NCBI RefSeq assembly: GCF_008364765.1
Contig: NZ_VTUY01000005.1
Location: 233,297 to 297,296 of the forward strand
DNA from: Bacillus sp. CH30_1T
GTDB lineage: Bacteria > Bacillota > Bacilli > Bacillales > Bacillaceae_B
Direction of reading: 5' to 3'
DNA length: 64,000 nucleotides
Of the stretch, positions 31,174-40,667 are shown in pieces (the first letter of the stretch is position 1; each line of letters starts with the position of its first letter). Position numbers and translations under genes: made by a program. Below the pieces are notes generated by a model, which ran no database searches, was not told the DNA's origin, and saw only the letters and a list, made by a program, of their open reading frames with translations.

Positions 31174-32545
31174 AAAACAATTGCTTGCAATGCAAAAACG
31201 TAATAAGGCACGTTTAACTGAACTGCGTGGCCGTCTTGAAAAGAATGAAGTACGTGCTGAAGATCTTGAAACTGTTCAGACAGAGGTACAAGAGCTTGCT
31301 GATGAAGCTCAAGCAATTGCTGATGCTTTAGCAAACATGGATGGTGGAGATGGAGAAGATTCTGGAACAGGTGACGGTGAAGATCGTGATGGTACTGACG
31401 GAGAGGGAGAAGGCTCAGGAGACGAAGGTGCCACTGACTCTGGTGAAGATGATGAAGAACGCGGTCAAGGTGAAGGTGAAGAAGAGCAACGTTCCGGGAT
31501 TCCTACGGAACAACGTGACGGGATCATGAAGAAGATCGGTGCAAGCCTTTCAACTCGTGGCCATAAGTCCACAAAAACCAAAGAAAAAGAGCTCCGTTCT
31601 GCATTCGCTAACTTTGTTGTTGGTAAGATCACTGAGTCTGAAGCTCGTTCACTTGGTGTGGAAGTCGGTAACGGTTCAGTTACAATCCCTGAAGTCATTG
31701 CTTCTGAAATCATTACTTATGCTCAAGAAGAGAACTTGCTGCGTAAATATGGATCTCGTCACAAAACAAAAGGTGATGTAAAGTACCCTGTCCTAGTTAA
31801 GAAAGCGGATGCCAATGTTAATAAGACTGAGCGTACCACTGATATTCCAGAAACAGATATCGAATTCGATGAAATTCTACTCGATCCAGCTGAGTTCGAT
31901 GCATTGGCAACTGTTACGAAAAAGTTGCTTAAGATGTCTGGTGCTCCGATTGAGCAGATTGTTATTGAAGAATTGAAGAAAGCTTATGTTCGCAAAGAAA
32001 CAAGCTACATGTTCAAAGGTGACGATGTGGGCAACGAAAACCCAGGTGCCTTGGCTAAGAAAGCAGTTGCGTACTATGAATCTACTCCAGTTGATATCGC
32101 TGCAGCTGGGTACTCTCAGAAGCTATACTCCCAACTGGTTAAGCTTAAAGGTCAGCCGGTCACTGAAGTGCTTAAGAAATCTATGTGGATTGTCAATCGT
32201 GCAGCCCTAACTATCCTTGAAGACATGACAGACACAACTGGCCGTCCATTACTTCACCAAGCGGCTGACGGTGTAGGGTACAAATTACTTGGCCACAAGA
32301 TTGATTTCACGGATGCAGCCGATGGAGCGGATCCTACTAAACCAGTTTTCTATTTCGGTGACTTCAAAGCTTTCCACATTCAAGATGTCATCGGTGCAAT
32401 GGAGCTGCAGAAGCTTGTTGAGAAATTCTCTGGTACTAATAAGGTGGGATTCCAAATTTATAACATCCTAGATGGTCAACTGGTATACTCTCCATTCGAG
32501 CCGGCTGTATATCGTTATGAAGTAGGAACTGTAGAGCCTGTTTAA
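31166..32545 (+). CDS. Major capsid protein, HK97 fold, with acidic linker
   Basis: This 459-residue HK97-type capsid protein has an N-terminal coiled-coil delta (scaffolding) domain (residues 1-57). An unusually long Gly/Asp/Glu-rich linker (58-108) joins it to the capsid shell domain (from ~120; VTIPEVIASEIITYAQEENLLRKY, TVTKKLLKMSG, GFQIYNILDGQLVYSPFEPAVYRYEVG). The protease next to it would remove the N-terminal part. ATG 31166 has a GGGAG site. Confidence 0.93.
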   Translation: MNKKQLLAMQKRNKARLTELRGRLEKNEVRAEDLETVQTEVQELADEAQAIADALANMDGGDGEDSGTGDGEDRDGTDGEGEGSGDEGATDSGEDDEERGQGEGEEEQRSGIPTEQRDGIMKKIGASLSTRGHKSTKTKEKELRSAFANFVVGKITESEARSLGVEVGNGSVTIPEVIASEIITYAQEENLLRKYGSRHKTKGDVKYPVLVKKADANVNKTERTTDIPETDIEFDEILLDPAEFDALATVTKKLLKMSGAPIEQIVIEELKKAYVRKETSYMFKGDDVGNENPGALAKKAVAYYESTPVDIAAAGYSQKLYSQLVKLKGQPVTEVLKKSMWIVNRAALTILEDMTDTTGRPLLHQAADGVGYKLLGHKIDFTDAADGADPTKPVFYFGDFKAFHIQDVIGAMELQKLVEKFSGTNKVGFQIYNILDGQLVYSPFEPAVYRYEVGTVEPV

Positions 32546-32560
32546 TAGGAGGAATGATTT

Positions 32561-32827
32561 ATGACTGAAGAAGAATACCTTCTAAAGTTAAAAAGTCATA
32601 TTCACTGGGAAGAGGGCATGGATGACACCATGCTCCCTTTTTATATTACCCAGGGAAAAAAATATGTTCAAAATGCCACTGGTAAAGAAGTTGATTATTT
32701 AGTGATCATGTGCGCTGGCATCTTTTATGAATATCGTGTGGCTGAAAAAGAACTGGGTGAAGCATTAAATGCCATGACTCCTTTCTTTGTTCAGGAGGGT
32801 TACTCAGATGTCGAAACGACAACTTAA
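32561..32827 (+). CDS. Head-tail connector (gp6-like)
   Basis: This 88-residue helical protein (YLLKLKSHIHWEEGMDDTMLPFYITQGKKYVQNATG) is in the adaptor position right after the capsid gene. It resembles the HK97 gp6 / SPP1 gp15 family of connector rings. AGGAGG precedes ATG 32561. It overlaps the next gene. Confidence 0.75.
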   Translation: MTEEEYLLKLKSHIHWEEGMDDTMLPFYITQGKKYVQNATGKEVDYLVIMCAGIFYEYRVAEKELGEALNAMTPFFVQEGYSDVETTT

Positions 32828-33140
32828 TAAATTAAAGTGGAATGCAGAGTTACTGAAACTTGGTGAAACTTTGGACCCTGAAACCGATCGTGTCGTGATG
32901 GGATATCCGAAAGAGCGGGACTTAAAATACAACAATATAGGAGTAACGGCATCGGATAAATTCACATTCAAAGATGCTCAGGAGATCATGAAGAAAATCG
33001 AGACTCGTCTTGACCGGGAAGTTGAGAACAATCAAAAAGAGTACCGGGTAAAAATCAATGACCGGATCTACGATATCGAAAGAATTTATGTGCGTGAAGA
33101 TGAACGCATAATGGAGTTGAGTTTATCTTATGCAGATTAA
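32808..33140 (+). CDS. Head closure/head-tail adaptor protein
   Basis: ATG 32808 with CAGGAGGG is preferred over an upstream frame start. The 110-residue product is strand-rich (KFTFKDAQEIMKKIETRLDREVENNQKEYRVKINDRIYDIERIYVRED), fitting the head closure protein family (SPP1 gp16-like). Gene order supports this. Confidence 0.7.
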   Translation: MSKRQLNKLKWNAELLKLGETLDPETDRVVMGYPKERDLKYNNIGVTASDKFTFKDAQEIMKKIETRLDREVENNQKEYRVKINDRIYDIERIYVREDERIMELSLSYAD

Positions 33141-33459
33141 CTTCCAGCAGTTAAGGACAATCATGAAAGAGTCCGGGATCCCTGTATACCGTGACAGTGC
33201 TCCGACATCGGCAAGCTATCCCTATATCGAATATGAGTATGTAAATGAAACACATAAACGCGCTTCGTCAAAAGTTCTTAAGTCCATGCCCCTTTATCAA
33301 ATAGCAGTGGTCACAACTGGGACAGAAACAGACTATGAACCTTTAAAAGATGTGTTTAATTCCTATGGAGTTTCTTACAGCCAATTTGAAGGGTTTCCTT
33401 ATGACGAGAACGATGCCACCGTAACGCAGTTTATCACGATGGTGAGGTGCGTTAATTAA
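33130..33459 (+). CDS. Tail completion/terminator-type protein
   Basis: This 109-residue protein (SGIPVYRDSAPTSASYPYIEYEYV) matches small tail terminator or completion proteins that sit at the top of the tail tube. It overlaps neighbours by 11 and 1 nt. The precise family is not certain. Confidence 0.6.
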   Translation: MQINFQQLRTIMKESGIPVYRDSAPTSASYPYIEYEYVNETHKRASSKVLKSMPLYQIAVVTTGTETDYEPLKDVFNSYGVSYSQFEGFPYDENDATVTQFITMVRCVN

Positions 33460-33839
33460 TGGCTGCTGATAACAATGGATTTGCTGATGCACTTAAAGAA
33501 ATTAATACATTAATCAAGGTGAATAAAAGAGTGGAGCTTGATGTCTTGGAAGAAGCAGCTGAATACTTTGTGAAGAAATTAAAACCGAAGATTCCTAAGT
33601 CCAGTCAAAGTGGAAAGCATTTACGTGATGCTCTAAAAGTGGTAGTTCATGACGATCATGTAAGTGTGGAATTTGAAGATTGGGCTTACTATTGGCACTT
33701 AGTAGAACATGGCCATAAAAAAGCAAATGGTCGTGGGAAAATTAAAGGACGCCACTTTGTTCAGAACACATTTGATGCTGACGGTGAAAAGATCGCGGAC
33801 ATTATGGTAGGCAAGATACTAGATAAAATGGAAGGATGA
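33459..33839 (+). CDS. HK97 gp10-like tail component
   Basis: This 126-residue protein contains FVKKLKPKIPKSSQSGKHLRDAL and YYWHLVEHGHKKANGRGKIKGRHFVQNTFD, the latter being the typical gp10 family pattern (head-tail joining/tail completion). The start overlaps the preceding stop (TAATG). Confidence 0.85.
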   Translation: MAADNNGFADALKEINTLIKVNKRVELDVLEEAAEYFVKKLKPKIPKSSQSGKHLRDALKVVVHDDHVSVEFEDWAYYWHLVEHGHKKANGRGKIKGRHFVQNTFDADGEKIADIMVGKILDKMEG

Positions 33840-33844
33840 ATGTA

Positions 33845-34471
33845 ATGACAAAAGCACAAGAATTATTGTACCCGGTTGGTATTGAGTCCTTATTTATTAC
33901 CTTTATGACCGGGGGTAAAGATACACGTGATGCCATTCCTACTTACGATACTCAAATCTATAGAATGGATAATATTGTTGAGATAGGAATAGCTGGAAAC
34001 CTCTCTAATGTGGTGAAATGGGCTTCAAATAAAATGTTCGTAAATGCTTCTAAGAATTCAAATTTCACTCTATCTTTAACTCACGTTGCATTGCCCCAAG
34101 AGGTTAAAGATAAAATTAACGGAGTCACTGCAAATAAAGGGATTGTATTTAATAAAGCGGATGTTAAAGAATACCCTATGTTTGCTTTAGGCTTTATTGC
34201 TCCGTTGAGTGACGGCTCTAAAATTGCTCGTTGGTACCCGAGAGTACAGAAAACACCGTCTGATGAAACATATACAACTGTTACTGAAGAATCGGAAGTG
34301 AAGGATCAATCACTAACTATGAGTGCCACACCGTTACTTTTTAATAATGCAACGGAAGTAGATTTCTCAGAAGTACGTGACAGCGCAACAGGGATAACGG
34401 CTGAAGAATTCATGGCCCAAGTAGTAGCGGACGAATCTCAAATAGAAACATTATTCCCGACAACACCTTAA
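33845..34471 (+). CDS. Major tail tube protein
   Basis: This ~208-residue phi13-type major tail protein contains NIVEIGIAGNLSNVVKWASNK, ALGFIAPLSDGSKIARWYPRVQK and a beta-rich core. It polymerises into the tail tube. ATG 33845 has GAAGG nine nt upstream; ATG 33836 is too close to it. Confidence 0.85.
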   Translation: MTKAQELLYPVGIESLFITFMTGGKDTRDAIPTYDTQIYRMDNIVEIGIAGNLSNVVKWASNKMFVNASKNSNFTLSLTHVALPQEVKDKINGVTANKGIVFNKADVKEYPMFALGFIAPLSDGSKIARWYPRVQKTPSDETYTTVTEESEVKDQSLTMSATPLLFNNATEVDFSEVRDSATGITAEEFMAQVVADESQIETLFPTTP

Positions 34472-34490
34472 TAGTTTAGGAGGAACATAG

Positions 34491-34883
34491 ATGGCAAGAT
34501 TAAGTGATTTAGTCAACATAAATATAAATCGGAATACAATCCAGATACAAGGGGTTGATATTCCGGTAATCTTTACGTTTAAATCTTTTCCATACGTTGA
34601 AGAAGCCTATGGTAAGTCATATGGAGCTTTCGAAAAGGATATGAACCAAATGCTTAGTAAAGGACAAATCACGCTAGGCAAGAACGAAATAAGACTTATG
34701 AATGCGTTAATTTATGCAATGGTTCGTAGTGGAGGAACAGATTGCACGATAAGTGAAATTGAAAATGCCATCCCCTTAAATGATCTATCAGGTATCTTTC
34801 AGGTGGCCCTGGATCTCTTTAACAATCAAAATTTCCAGAAGTCAGATATGGATAGAATAAAGACAGAAAAAAAAAGAACATAA
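34491..34883 (+). CDS. Tail assembly chaperone gpG-like
   Basis: This 130-residue protein is between the tail tube and tape measure genes, the chaperone place. Its pattern (SDLVNININRNTIQIQGVDIPVIFTFKSF, SKGQITLGKNEIRLMNALIYAM) fits Gram-positive phage tail assembly chaperones. Near its end is a run of nine A that allows a -1 shift into a second frame ending at 35104 (see next entry). ATG 34491 follows AGGAGG. Confidence 0.85.
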   Translation: MARLSDLVNININRNTIQIQGVDIPVIFTFKSFPYVEEAYGKSYGAFEKDMNQMLSKGQITLGKNEIRLMNALIYAMVRSGGTDCTISEIENAIPLNDLSGIFQVALDLFNNQNFQKSDMDRIKTEKKRT

Positions 34884-35104
34884 TTAGTCAAAACCAAGGT
34901 AAGTCCCAGTCTGAATTAGATTGGGACTTTTATTTTTATGTCGGGAATACATTACTTGGTTTGAGCATGAATGATTTTTTTGATATAACCCCTAATCATT
35001 TGCTTAAGCAATACATCAAGCATGTGGAATATCACAATCCAGATACATTGGTACCAGAGGGCTCAAGACAGGTTTATTCATTAGACCAGACACCCTTTAT
35101 ATAG
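34491..35104 (+). CDS. Tail assembly chaperone gpGT-like, -1 frameshift fusion
   Basis: The zero frame reaches A-AAA-AAA at 34868-34874 and stops soon after at 34881-34883. Slipping back one base gives a 76-residue extension (QSELDWDFYFYVGNTLLGLS, PNHLLKQYIKHVEYH) ending with TAG 35102-35104, for a 204-residue fusion. The extension has no start of its own and looks like gpT-type domains. A perfect hairpin AAGTCCCA (34901-34908) with TGGGACTT (34922-34929) lies downstream and may stimulate the shift. This arrangement is conserved in long-tailed phages. Confidence 0.85.
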
Positions 35105-35117
35105 GTGAGGTGAGATA

Positions 35118-37880
35118 ATGGCAGATAAAGCAAAAAACGTCGTCTTGAATTTTAAGATGGACGGTCAGGTCCAATACGCTGAGACACTCAAGGATATTAA
35201 TACAGTCATGAATACTGCTGCAAAAGAATACAAAAACCATATTGCAGCTATGGGTAATGATGCAAAAGTAACTGACAAACTTAGAGCTGAAAAGAAGAAG
35301 CTTGAGATCCAGATGGAAGCAGGTCAAAAGCGAACAAAAATGCTTCGTGCTCAATATGAAGCGATGAGTAAGGATACCAAAACCACCACCGGGCAGCTCA
35401 CACGAATGTACAGTAAGTTACTTGACGCAGAGCGTGCGGAATCATCACTTCAAAAAGCAATGGATCGAGTAAATGGCGGATTAACTGAACAAGCCCAGGA
35501 AGCCCGGGATGCCCAAGACACTCTTGGAGACCTTAAGAAAGAGAGCGGGATCCTTGAAGCGGAACAGAAGAAATTAACAAGCGCATTTAAATTACAGTCT
35601 GCAGAGTTAGGTGATAATGCAACTGAATCAGAAAAGCTTGAATTAGCTCAAAGACAATTAAATGAACAAACGGATCTTACTGAAAGAACCATAGAGAACT
35701 TAGAGAAGCAGCTCGATGCTACAAAAAAGATTTACGGTGAAAATTCAATCGAAGTAATCAAAATGGAAACAAAATTGAATAATGCCCGAATAACCATGAA
35801 TAAGTTTAGCGGTTCATTAGATAATGTCGAGAATAGCAGTGATGATGCAGGTGATGGTTTAGAATCGTTGGGTAAGAAGATGGACCTGAATAACATCATT
35901 GAGGCGACAGAGCTATTACAAGGTGTATCTGACAAGCTAATTGAAATTGGGCAGGCTGGCATGGAATCAGCATTGCAAGTTGGAGAGTCACAGACGAATT
36001 TACAAGCAAATCTAGGTGTAACTACATCAGAGGCAGAAGAATTAAACAATGTAGTTACTGACGTCTTCAAAAATGGTGTGGTTGGCAGTGTCGAGGAAGC
36101 AACGAAAGCGGTCATAATAATCAAGCAGAACTTCAAAGATTTAAATGAATCCGATTTAGAAAACTTAACAAATCAAATTACAACCCTCGCAAAACGAACT
36201 GGGACTGATGTACAGGAAAATGTTATCGCTGCACAAAAATTAATGTCTGAATTTGGGTTATCTGGCCAAGAAGCTATGGATCTGATTTCTGCAGGGTATC
36301 AAGATGGAATAAATAAGTCTGGTGACTTTACAGATACCATTAATGAATATGCCCCATTATTCGCTGATGCTCAATTTAGTGCAGGTGAGATGCTTACAGT
36401 CATGAAAAATGGGTTAGACGGTGGCGCACTAAACGCAGACAAAGCAGCTGATGCGATTAAGGAAATGCAAATTAGATTTGGTGACGGATCATTTGAAAAC
36501 CAACTTGAAAACTTTTCATCAGGAACAGGTGATTTATTCGAAAAATGGCAGAACGGCGAAGCAACTATGGCTCAAGTAATGGAGAGTATAAAGGCCGATA
36601 TTCAGAAGATGGACACTACCGATCAGCAAGCCGCCTTAACAAATTTAGGTACTCAATTCGAGGATCTTGGTGTCCGAGGAACGGTGTCAGTTCTCTCAGT
36701 AGGTGATGCTTTTGAAGATGTAACAGGAAAAGCAGATGAAATGGCACAAAAGAGCCCAGGTGAAGAATGGGAATCTTCATTAAGAGAACTAGAATCTTCT
36801 CTTGTTCCGATTGGACAGAATTTAATAGATGCGTTATCCCCAGTTATTGACGGATTGGCAAAGATGGGTGAATGGTTCACGAAATTACCGGGATCAATTC
36901 AAACCTTCATTGTCATTTTTGGAGCTGTTATTGCCATAGCTGCTATCGCGATCCCAATAGTACTAGGTTTAGCTGCAGCGGGGGCAGCCTTAAACATCGC
37001 ATGGTTACCTATCATTGCGATTATATTAGCCGTTGCTGCTGCCATTGCAGGAATTATATTAGTCATTAAAAACTGGGGAGCTATTACAGAATGGCTTGGA
37101 GATAAGTGGGATCAATTTATTTCCTGGTTATATAAAAAAGTCCCCGAGCTCGCAGTGAAATTTGTCAGTTGGATAAATGACATGAAGCAAGGTGCAATAA
37201 ATAAATTCAGCGAATTAGTTGTTGGTGGAATTAAAAAATTTGTGGGGCTAAAAACACAAGCAGGTAACGTAATTACCGGATTTAAAAATGATGTATTTAA
37301 TAAAGCCAATGAGATAAAAACGGGATTTGTAAATAAAGCGAATGAATTAAAAGATGGGGCTGTAAATAAGTTTAACGATTTGAAAAATAAAGCCGGTTCC
37401 ATTATGCAAAGTGCAAAAGATAAAATAGTTTCACCCATTGAATCCGCGAAAGTTAAGATTAGTGGAATAGTGGATATAATAACTGGTTTCTTTTCAGGAA
37501 TGAAACTGAGTATACCTGAAATCAAATTACCTAGATTGCCAAAACCAAAGATTACAGGAAGCTTCAGCCTAACTCCACCAAGAGTGCCAACTATTAAGTG
37601 GAATGCAAAGGGAGCGATTTTCACACAACCGACCATTTTCGGCCAGAATGGAGGAAAGCTACAAGGAGGCGGAGAAGCGGGACCTGAAGCTGCTCTTCCT
37701 CTCAACGAGAAGACACTTGGAGATATTGGTCGAGGTATTGCCACTACCATGTCGCAGGTTAGAGATAACAGACCGATCATTCTACAAATAGATGGGAAGA
37801 CTTTCGCACGTATAACAGGTGATTATATCGATACAGAAGGTGGGCATAGGATAAGGCGTATCCAAAGGGGGTTGGCATAA
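35118..37880 (+). CDS. Tape measure protein
   Basis: This 920-residue protein sets the tail length. The N-terminal ~230 residues are coiled-coil (EKKKLEIQMEAGQKRTKML etc.). A TP901-type middle domain (QTNLQANLGVTTSEAEEL, VIAAQKLMSEFGLSG) follows. Hydrophobic helices are at about 595-650, and KAGSIMQSAKDKIV-type helices come next. The C-terminus has GGKLQGGGEAGPEAALPLNEKT. By the usual ~0.15 nm per residue, the tail would be about 135-140 nm. ATG 35118 follows GGTGAG. Confidence 0.93.
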   Translation: MADKAKNVVLNFKMDGQVQYAETLKDINTVMNTAAKEYKNHIAAMGNDAKVTDKLRAEKKKLEIQMEAGQKRTKMLRAQYEAMSKDTKTTTGQLTRMYSKLLDAERAESSLQKAMDRVNGGLTEQAQEARDAQDTLGDLKKESGILEAEQKKLTSAFKLQSAELGDNATESEKLELAQRQLNEQTDLTERTIENLEKQLDATKKIYGENSIEVIKMETKLNNARITMNKFSGSLDNVENSSDDAGDGLESLGKKMDLNNIIEATELLQGVSDKLIEIGQAGMESALQVGESQTNLQANLGVTTSEAEELNNVVTDVFKNGVVGSVEEATKAVIIIKQNFKDLNESDLENLTNQITTLAKRTGTDVQENVIAAQKLMSEFGLSGQEAMDLISAGYQDGINKSGDFTDTINEYAPLFADAQFSAGEMLTVMKNGLDGGALNADKAADAIKEMQIRFGDGSFENQLENFSSGTGDLFEKWQNGEATMAQVMESIKADIQKMDTTDQQAALTNLGTQFEDLGVRGTVSVLSVGDAFEDVTGKADEMAQKSPGEEWESSLRELESSLVPIGQNLIDALSPVIDGLAKMGEWFTKLPGSIQTFIVIFGAVIAIAAIAIPIVLGLAAAGAALNIAWLPIIAIILAVAAAIAGIILVIKNWGAITEWLGDKWDQFISWLYKKVPELAVKFVSWINDMKQGAINKFSELVVGGIKKFVGLKTQAGNVITGFKNDVFNKANEIKTGFVNKANELKDGAVNKFNDLKNKAGSIMQSAKDKIVSPIESAKVKISGIVDIITGFFSGMKLSIPEIKLPRLPKPKITGSFSLTPPRVPTIKWNAKGAIFTQPTIFGQNGGKLQGGGEAGPEAALPLNEKTLGDIGRGIATTMSQVRDNRPIILQIDGKTFARITGDYIDTEGGHRIRRIQRGLA

Positions 37881-38593
37881 TGTACGGGGTTACATTCAAC
37901 GGAAAACATTCTTACAAACATTTTGGTATCACTATGCCACCAGAAAGAGAAATTGGTTTTCCATCTAAGGAAAAAATATTAGTAAAAGTACCATTTTCAA
38001 ATGCTGAATATGATTTTAGTGAATTGTACGGTTCCCAGGCTTTTGGACCCAGGACCCTGAAATATTCTTTTAATGTATTTAATAGGAATTACTACACAAA
38101 AGAGACAATGAACATACAAAAGACAGTGATTATTAATTGGTTGATGAATAGCAAAGGAAAACAAAAGTTGTATGATGATGCAATCCCAGGTTATTATTTT
38201 TTGGTTGAAGTCGAAAGTGAAGCTTCTTTTGAAGAAGATTGGGAAACAGGAACATTAACAGTAACTTTTAAAGCCTATCCATTTATGATTGCTGAGTTGG
38301 AAGAAGGGCATGATCTATGGGAGGAAATTAACTTTGAATTAGATGTACTGCAGCCAATTGAATTTATTGTTAATGGATCAGTAACGGTTGATTTATTAAA
38401 TAATGGCACACCAAATGTGTCTCCAAAGATTAAATCTACAGCTCCAATGAGCATCGTTATGAATGATGTAATTTATAACATTCCAACTGGGGAATTAGAC
38501 AGCAATGATTTCGTACTCTATTCAGGTAAGAATTCTCTTATTATCAATGGGAACGGTACAATATCATTCCATTTTTATAAGGAGTTGATTTAA
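37880..38593 (+). CDS. Distal tail protein (Dit)
   Basis: This 237-residue Dit hub has YGVTFNGKHSYKHFGITM at the N-terminus and GPRTLKYSFNVFNRNYY, with beta-rich structure throughout. It follows the tape measure gene with a TAATG overlap. Dit joins the tail tube to Tal and fibres. Confidence 0.85.
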   Translation: MYGVTFNGKHSYKHFGITMPPEREIGFPSKEKILVKVPFSNAEYDFSELYGSQAFGPRTLKYSFNVFNRNYYTKETMNIQKTVIINWLMNSKGKQKLYDDAIPGYYFLVEVESEASFEEDWETGTLTVTFKAYPFMIAELEEGHDLWEEINFELDVLQPIEFIVNGSVTVDLLNNGTPNVSPKIKSTAPMSIVMNDVIYNIPTGELDSNDFVLYSGKNSLIINGNGTISFHFYKELI

Positions 38594-39801
38594 TGTACAA
38601 AGTCAGCATAAAGAATGATGGAACCGAAACAGTTATACACAATCCAAATGTAAATAATTTAAAATTAGCATCTGGATCTATAAGAACAGAGATTAATAAA
38701 GTTGATTCATTTAATTTCTCTTTTTATATGAACAATCCTGGTTACGGTAAAATTAAACCCTTAAAAACCTTGATAAATGTATTAAACATGAAAACTGGGA
38801 AATATGAGTTTGAGGGGCGTGTATTAGGACCGAGTGATAATATGGACAGCAGTGGTTTGATCAATTCTTATTTTGAATGTGAAGGTGAATTAGGATATTT
38901 GCATGATTCTCAACAAAGACATTTGGAGTTCAGGGGAACACCAAAAGAGCTGTTGCAAACAGTATTAGAATACCATAACTCACAAGTTGAAGATTATAAG
39001 CATTTTCATTTAGGTGAAATGAATGTAACAAATTCAACAAATTATATATACCTGTATTTATCTGCTGAACAGGGGACTCTAGACATAATTGAAGAAAAGT
39101 TACTAGATAAACTAGGCGGAGAACTTCAAATACGTAAAGTAAATGGAGTTCGCTTTTTGGATTACCTAATTTCTATCGGAGAAGATAAAAACACAGAAAT
39201 AAGAATGGAGAAGAATTTAGTAAGTATGTCCAAGGACGTTGATACAACTGAAATAGTAACCAGACTGACCCCACTTGGAGCTCGTATAAAAAGTGAAAAT
39301 GAAAACTCGACTGATGCTTCACAAGCAAGAGTAACAATCGAAGAAGTAAATAACGGTTTACCATATCTTGATGACGAAGCGTTAATAAAAGAGTTTGGTA
39401 TACAAGGTGGTTCGGTAATCTGGGATGATGTAACAATAAGTGAAAACTTGAAAACTAAAGGACTTGAGTGGATCAACAAACAAAAAACAGCTCATGTACA
39501 GTACCAAATAAACGCAATTGATTTATCGTTAATTGGATTGGCTTTTGAGTCATTTGAGAGGGGGGATACTTTCCCCCTTATCAATCCTGTCATGTGTATA
39601 AATGAGAGATTAAGGGTAATTGGGAAAACACTTGAAATTAATAGTCCTCAAGACACTAATTTAACTATTGGGGATAAGTTTAAAACGTTGAATGAATATC
39701 AATCTGATGTAAATAAATCCACAAAAAAAGTTTTAGATTTGGAAAATACAGTTGGCGTTCTAACTGAACGAATTAATTCTTGGAAATTTGAACTTTTATA
39801 A
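38593..39801 (+). CDS. Tail-associated lysin/endopeptidase (Tal-type)
   Basis: This 402-residue protein is the Tal/prophage endopeptidase tail family hub (PF06605-like: MYKVSIKNDGTETVIHNPN, LLDKLGGELQIRKVNGVRFLDYL, TRLTPLGARI). A distinct C-terminal enzymatic domain is not seen, so it is the short tail-tip form. The start overlaps the Dit stop. Confidence 0.82.
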   Translation: MYKVSIKNDGTETVIHNPNVNNLKLASGSIRTEINKVDSFNFSFYMNNPGYGKIKPLKTLINVLNMKTGKYEFEGRVLGPSDNMDSSGLINSYFECEGELGYLHDSQQRHLEFRGTPKELLQTVLEYHNSQVEDYKHFHLGEMNVTNSTNYIYLYLSAEQGTLDIIEEKLLDKLGGELQIRKVNGVRFLDYLISIGEDKNTEIRMEKNLVSMSKDVDTTEIVTRLTPLGARIKSENENSTDASQARVTIEEVNNGLPYLDDEALIKEFGIQGGSVIWDDVTISENLKTKGLEWINKQKTAHVQYQINAIDLSLIGLAFESFERGDTFPLINPVMCINERLRVIGKTLEINSPQDTNLTIGDKFKTLNEYQSDVNKSTKKVLDLENTVGVLTERINSWKFELL

Positions 39802-39816
39802 AGGGAGTGATATTTC

Positions 39817-40152
39817 GTGGCAATTCCACAAGTTATACAAGAACTCGCAAGTAAAATTCGGAGTGCAGTGTACGGTAGAGAAGTAAGAGAATCCATTGCT
39901 CAATCAATAGAAGTCACTGGAAACACTGCTGACAATGCAAAAAAACTATCAGATAATATCCAAGCACAAGTAAACGTATTAACTGTTGAAGGTGATTCAT
40001 CTGTTGAAGCAGCTCAGGCTCGGGTGGATGCTGTAGGCATTTCATATGCCACTTTAAAGGATAGGCTTGACTCAGAACAGATAGTAGTATCTGAGTATGA
40101 ACCATTAAGTGCCGATATGTGGTACGAGGAAAAAAATGATCAGTCAATTTAG
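39817..40152 (+). CDS. Small baseplate protein, BppU-like N-terminal segment
   Basis: The 111-residue product begins IPQVIQELASKIRSAVYGREVRES, like N-termini of Gram-positive phage baseplate/neck-passage proteins. A coiled-coil (NTADNAKKLSDNIQAQVNVL) and the short end LSADMWYEEK follow. GTG 39817 has AAAGGGAGTGA upstream. It may act as a connector for the receptor-binding proteins that follow. Confidence 0.6.
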   Translation: MAIPQVIQELASKIRSAVYGREVRESIAQSIEVTGNTADNAKKLSDNIQAQVNVLTVEGDSSVEAAQARVDAVGISYATLKDRLDSEQIVVSEYEPLSADMWYEEKNDQSI

Positions 40153-40178
40153 ATTTATAGAATGGAGTGTGCTAAAGA

Positions 40179-40655
40179 ATGGCAGAAAAAAGCATACAAA
40201 TAAAACAACATAATGGCACAGATTGGGATAGTTTATTTCCAAAAACAAAAGCAAAAATAACAATGATGGATGATGGTACTACAGTAGAATCTACAATGGC
40301 TGAAATAATAATATCACTTGCAAGTAAATTAAACCTTGATGAAGTAAATGCTGAAATTAAAAAAGTAGTTGGTGCAGCACCTGCTGCACTTGACACATTG
40401 CAAGAATTATCAATTGCATTGAATAACGATCCGGATTTTGCTACAAATATAACAAATAGCTTATCTAATAAAGTGGACAAGGTCTTGGGGAAACAGCTAT
40501 CAACAGAAGATTTTTCAACCTCATTAAAAAACAAATTAGCATCAGGTGTTTACACAAAACAAGAAGTAGACAATAAAATATCCGAGAGTACTACAGGAAT
40601 CCCAGTTTCAACAAATGAACCAACTAATGCCGAACTTTGGTTTCAAGTTTTATAA
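40179..40655 (+). CDS. Tail fibre protein with shared N-terminal adapter
   Basis: The N-terminus IQIKQHNGTDWDSLFPKTKA is nearly the same as that of the next gene, suggesting a common adapter. The middle has a T4-type fibre repeat (AAPAALDTLQELSIALNNDP) and the C-terminus has VSTNEPTNAELWFQVL. The 158-residue protein is probably one of two alternative fibre parts. ATG 40179 follows GGAGTG. Confidence 0.7.
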   Translation: MAEKSIQIKQHNGTDWDSLFPKTKAKITMMDDGTTVESTMAEIIISLASKLNLDEVNAEIKKVVGAAPAALDTLQELSIALNNDPDFATNITNSLSNKVDKVLGKQLSTEDFSTSLKNKLASGVYTKQEVDNKISESTTGIPVSTNEPTNAELWFQVL

Positions 40656-40667
40656 GGAGGTAATCAC

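Noticed and set aside
36872-37069. Cys/His-rich frame inside the tape measure gene
   Set aside because: It is a shadow of the Ala/Ile-rich transmembrane segment in another frame.
37112-37780. Long minus-strand frame inside the tape measure gene
   Set aside because: It is antisense to a confident gene, hydrophobic by codon complement, and has no ribosome-binding site.
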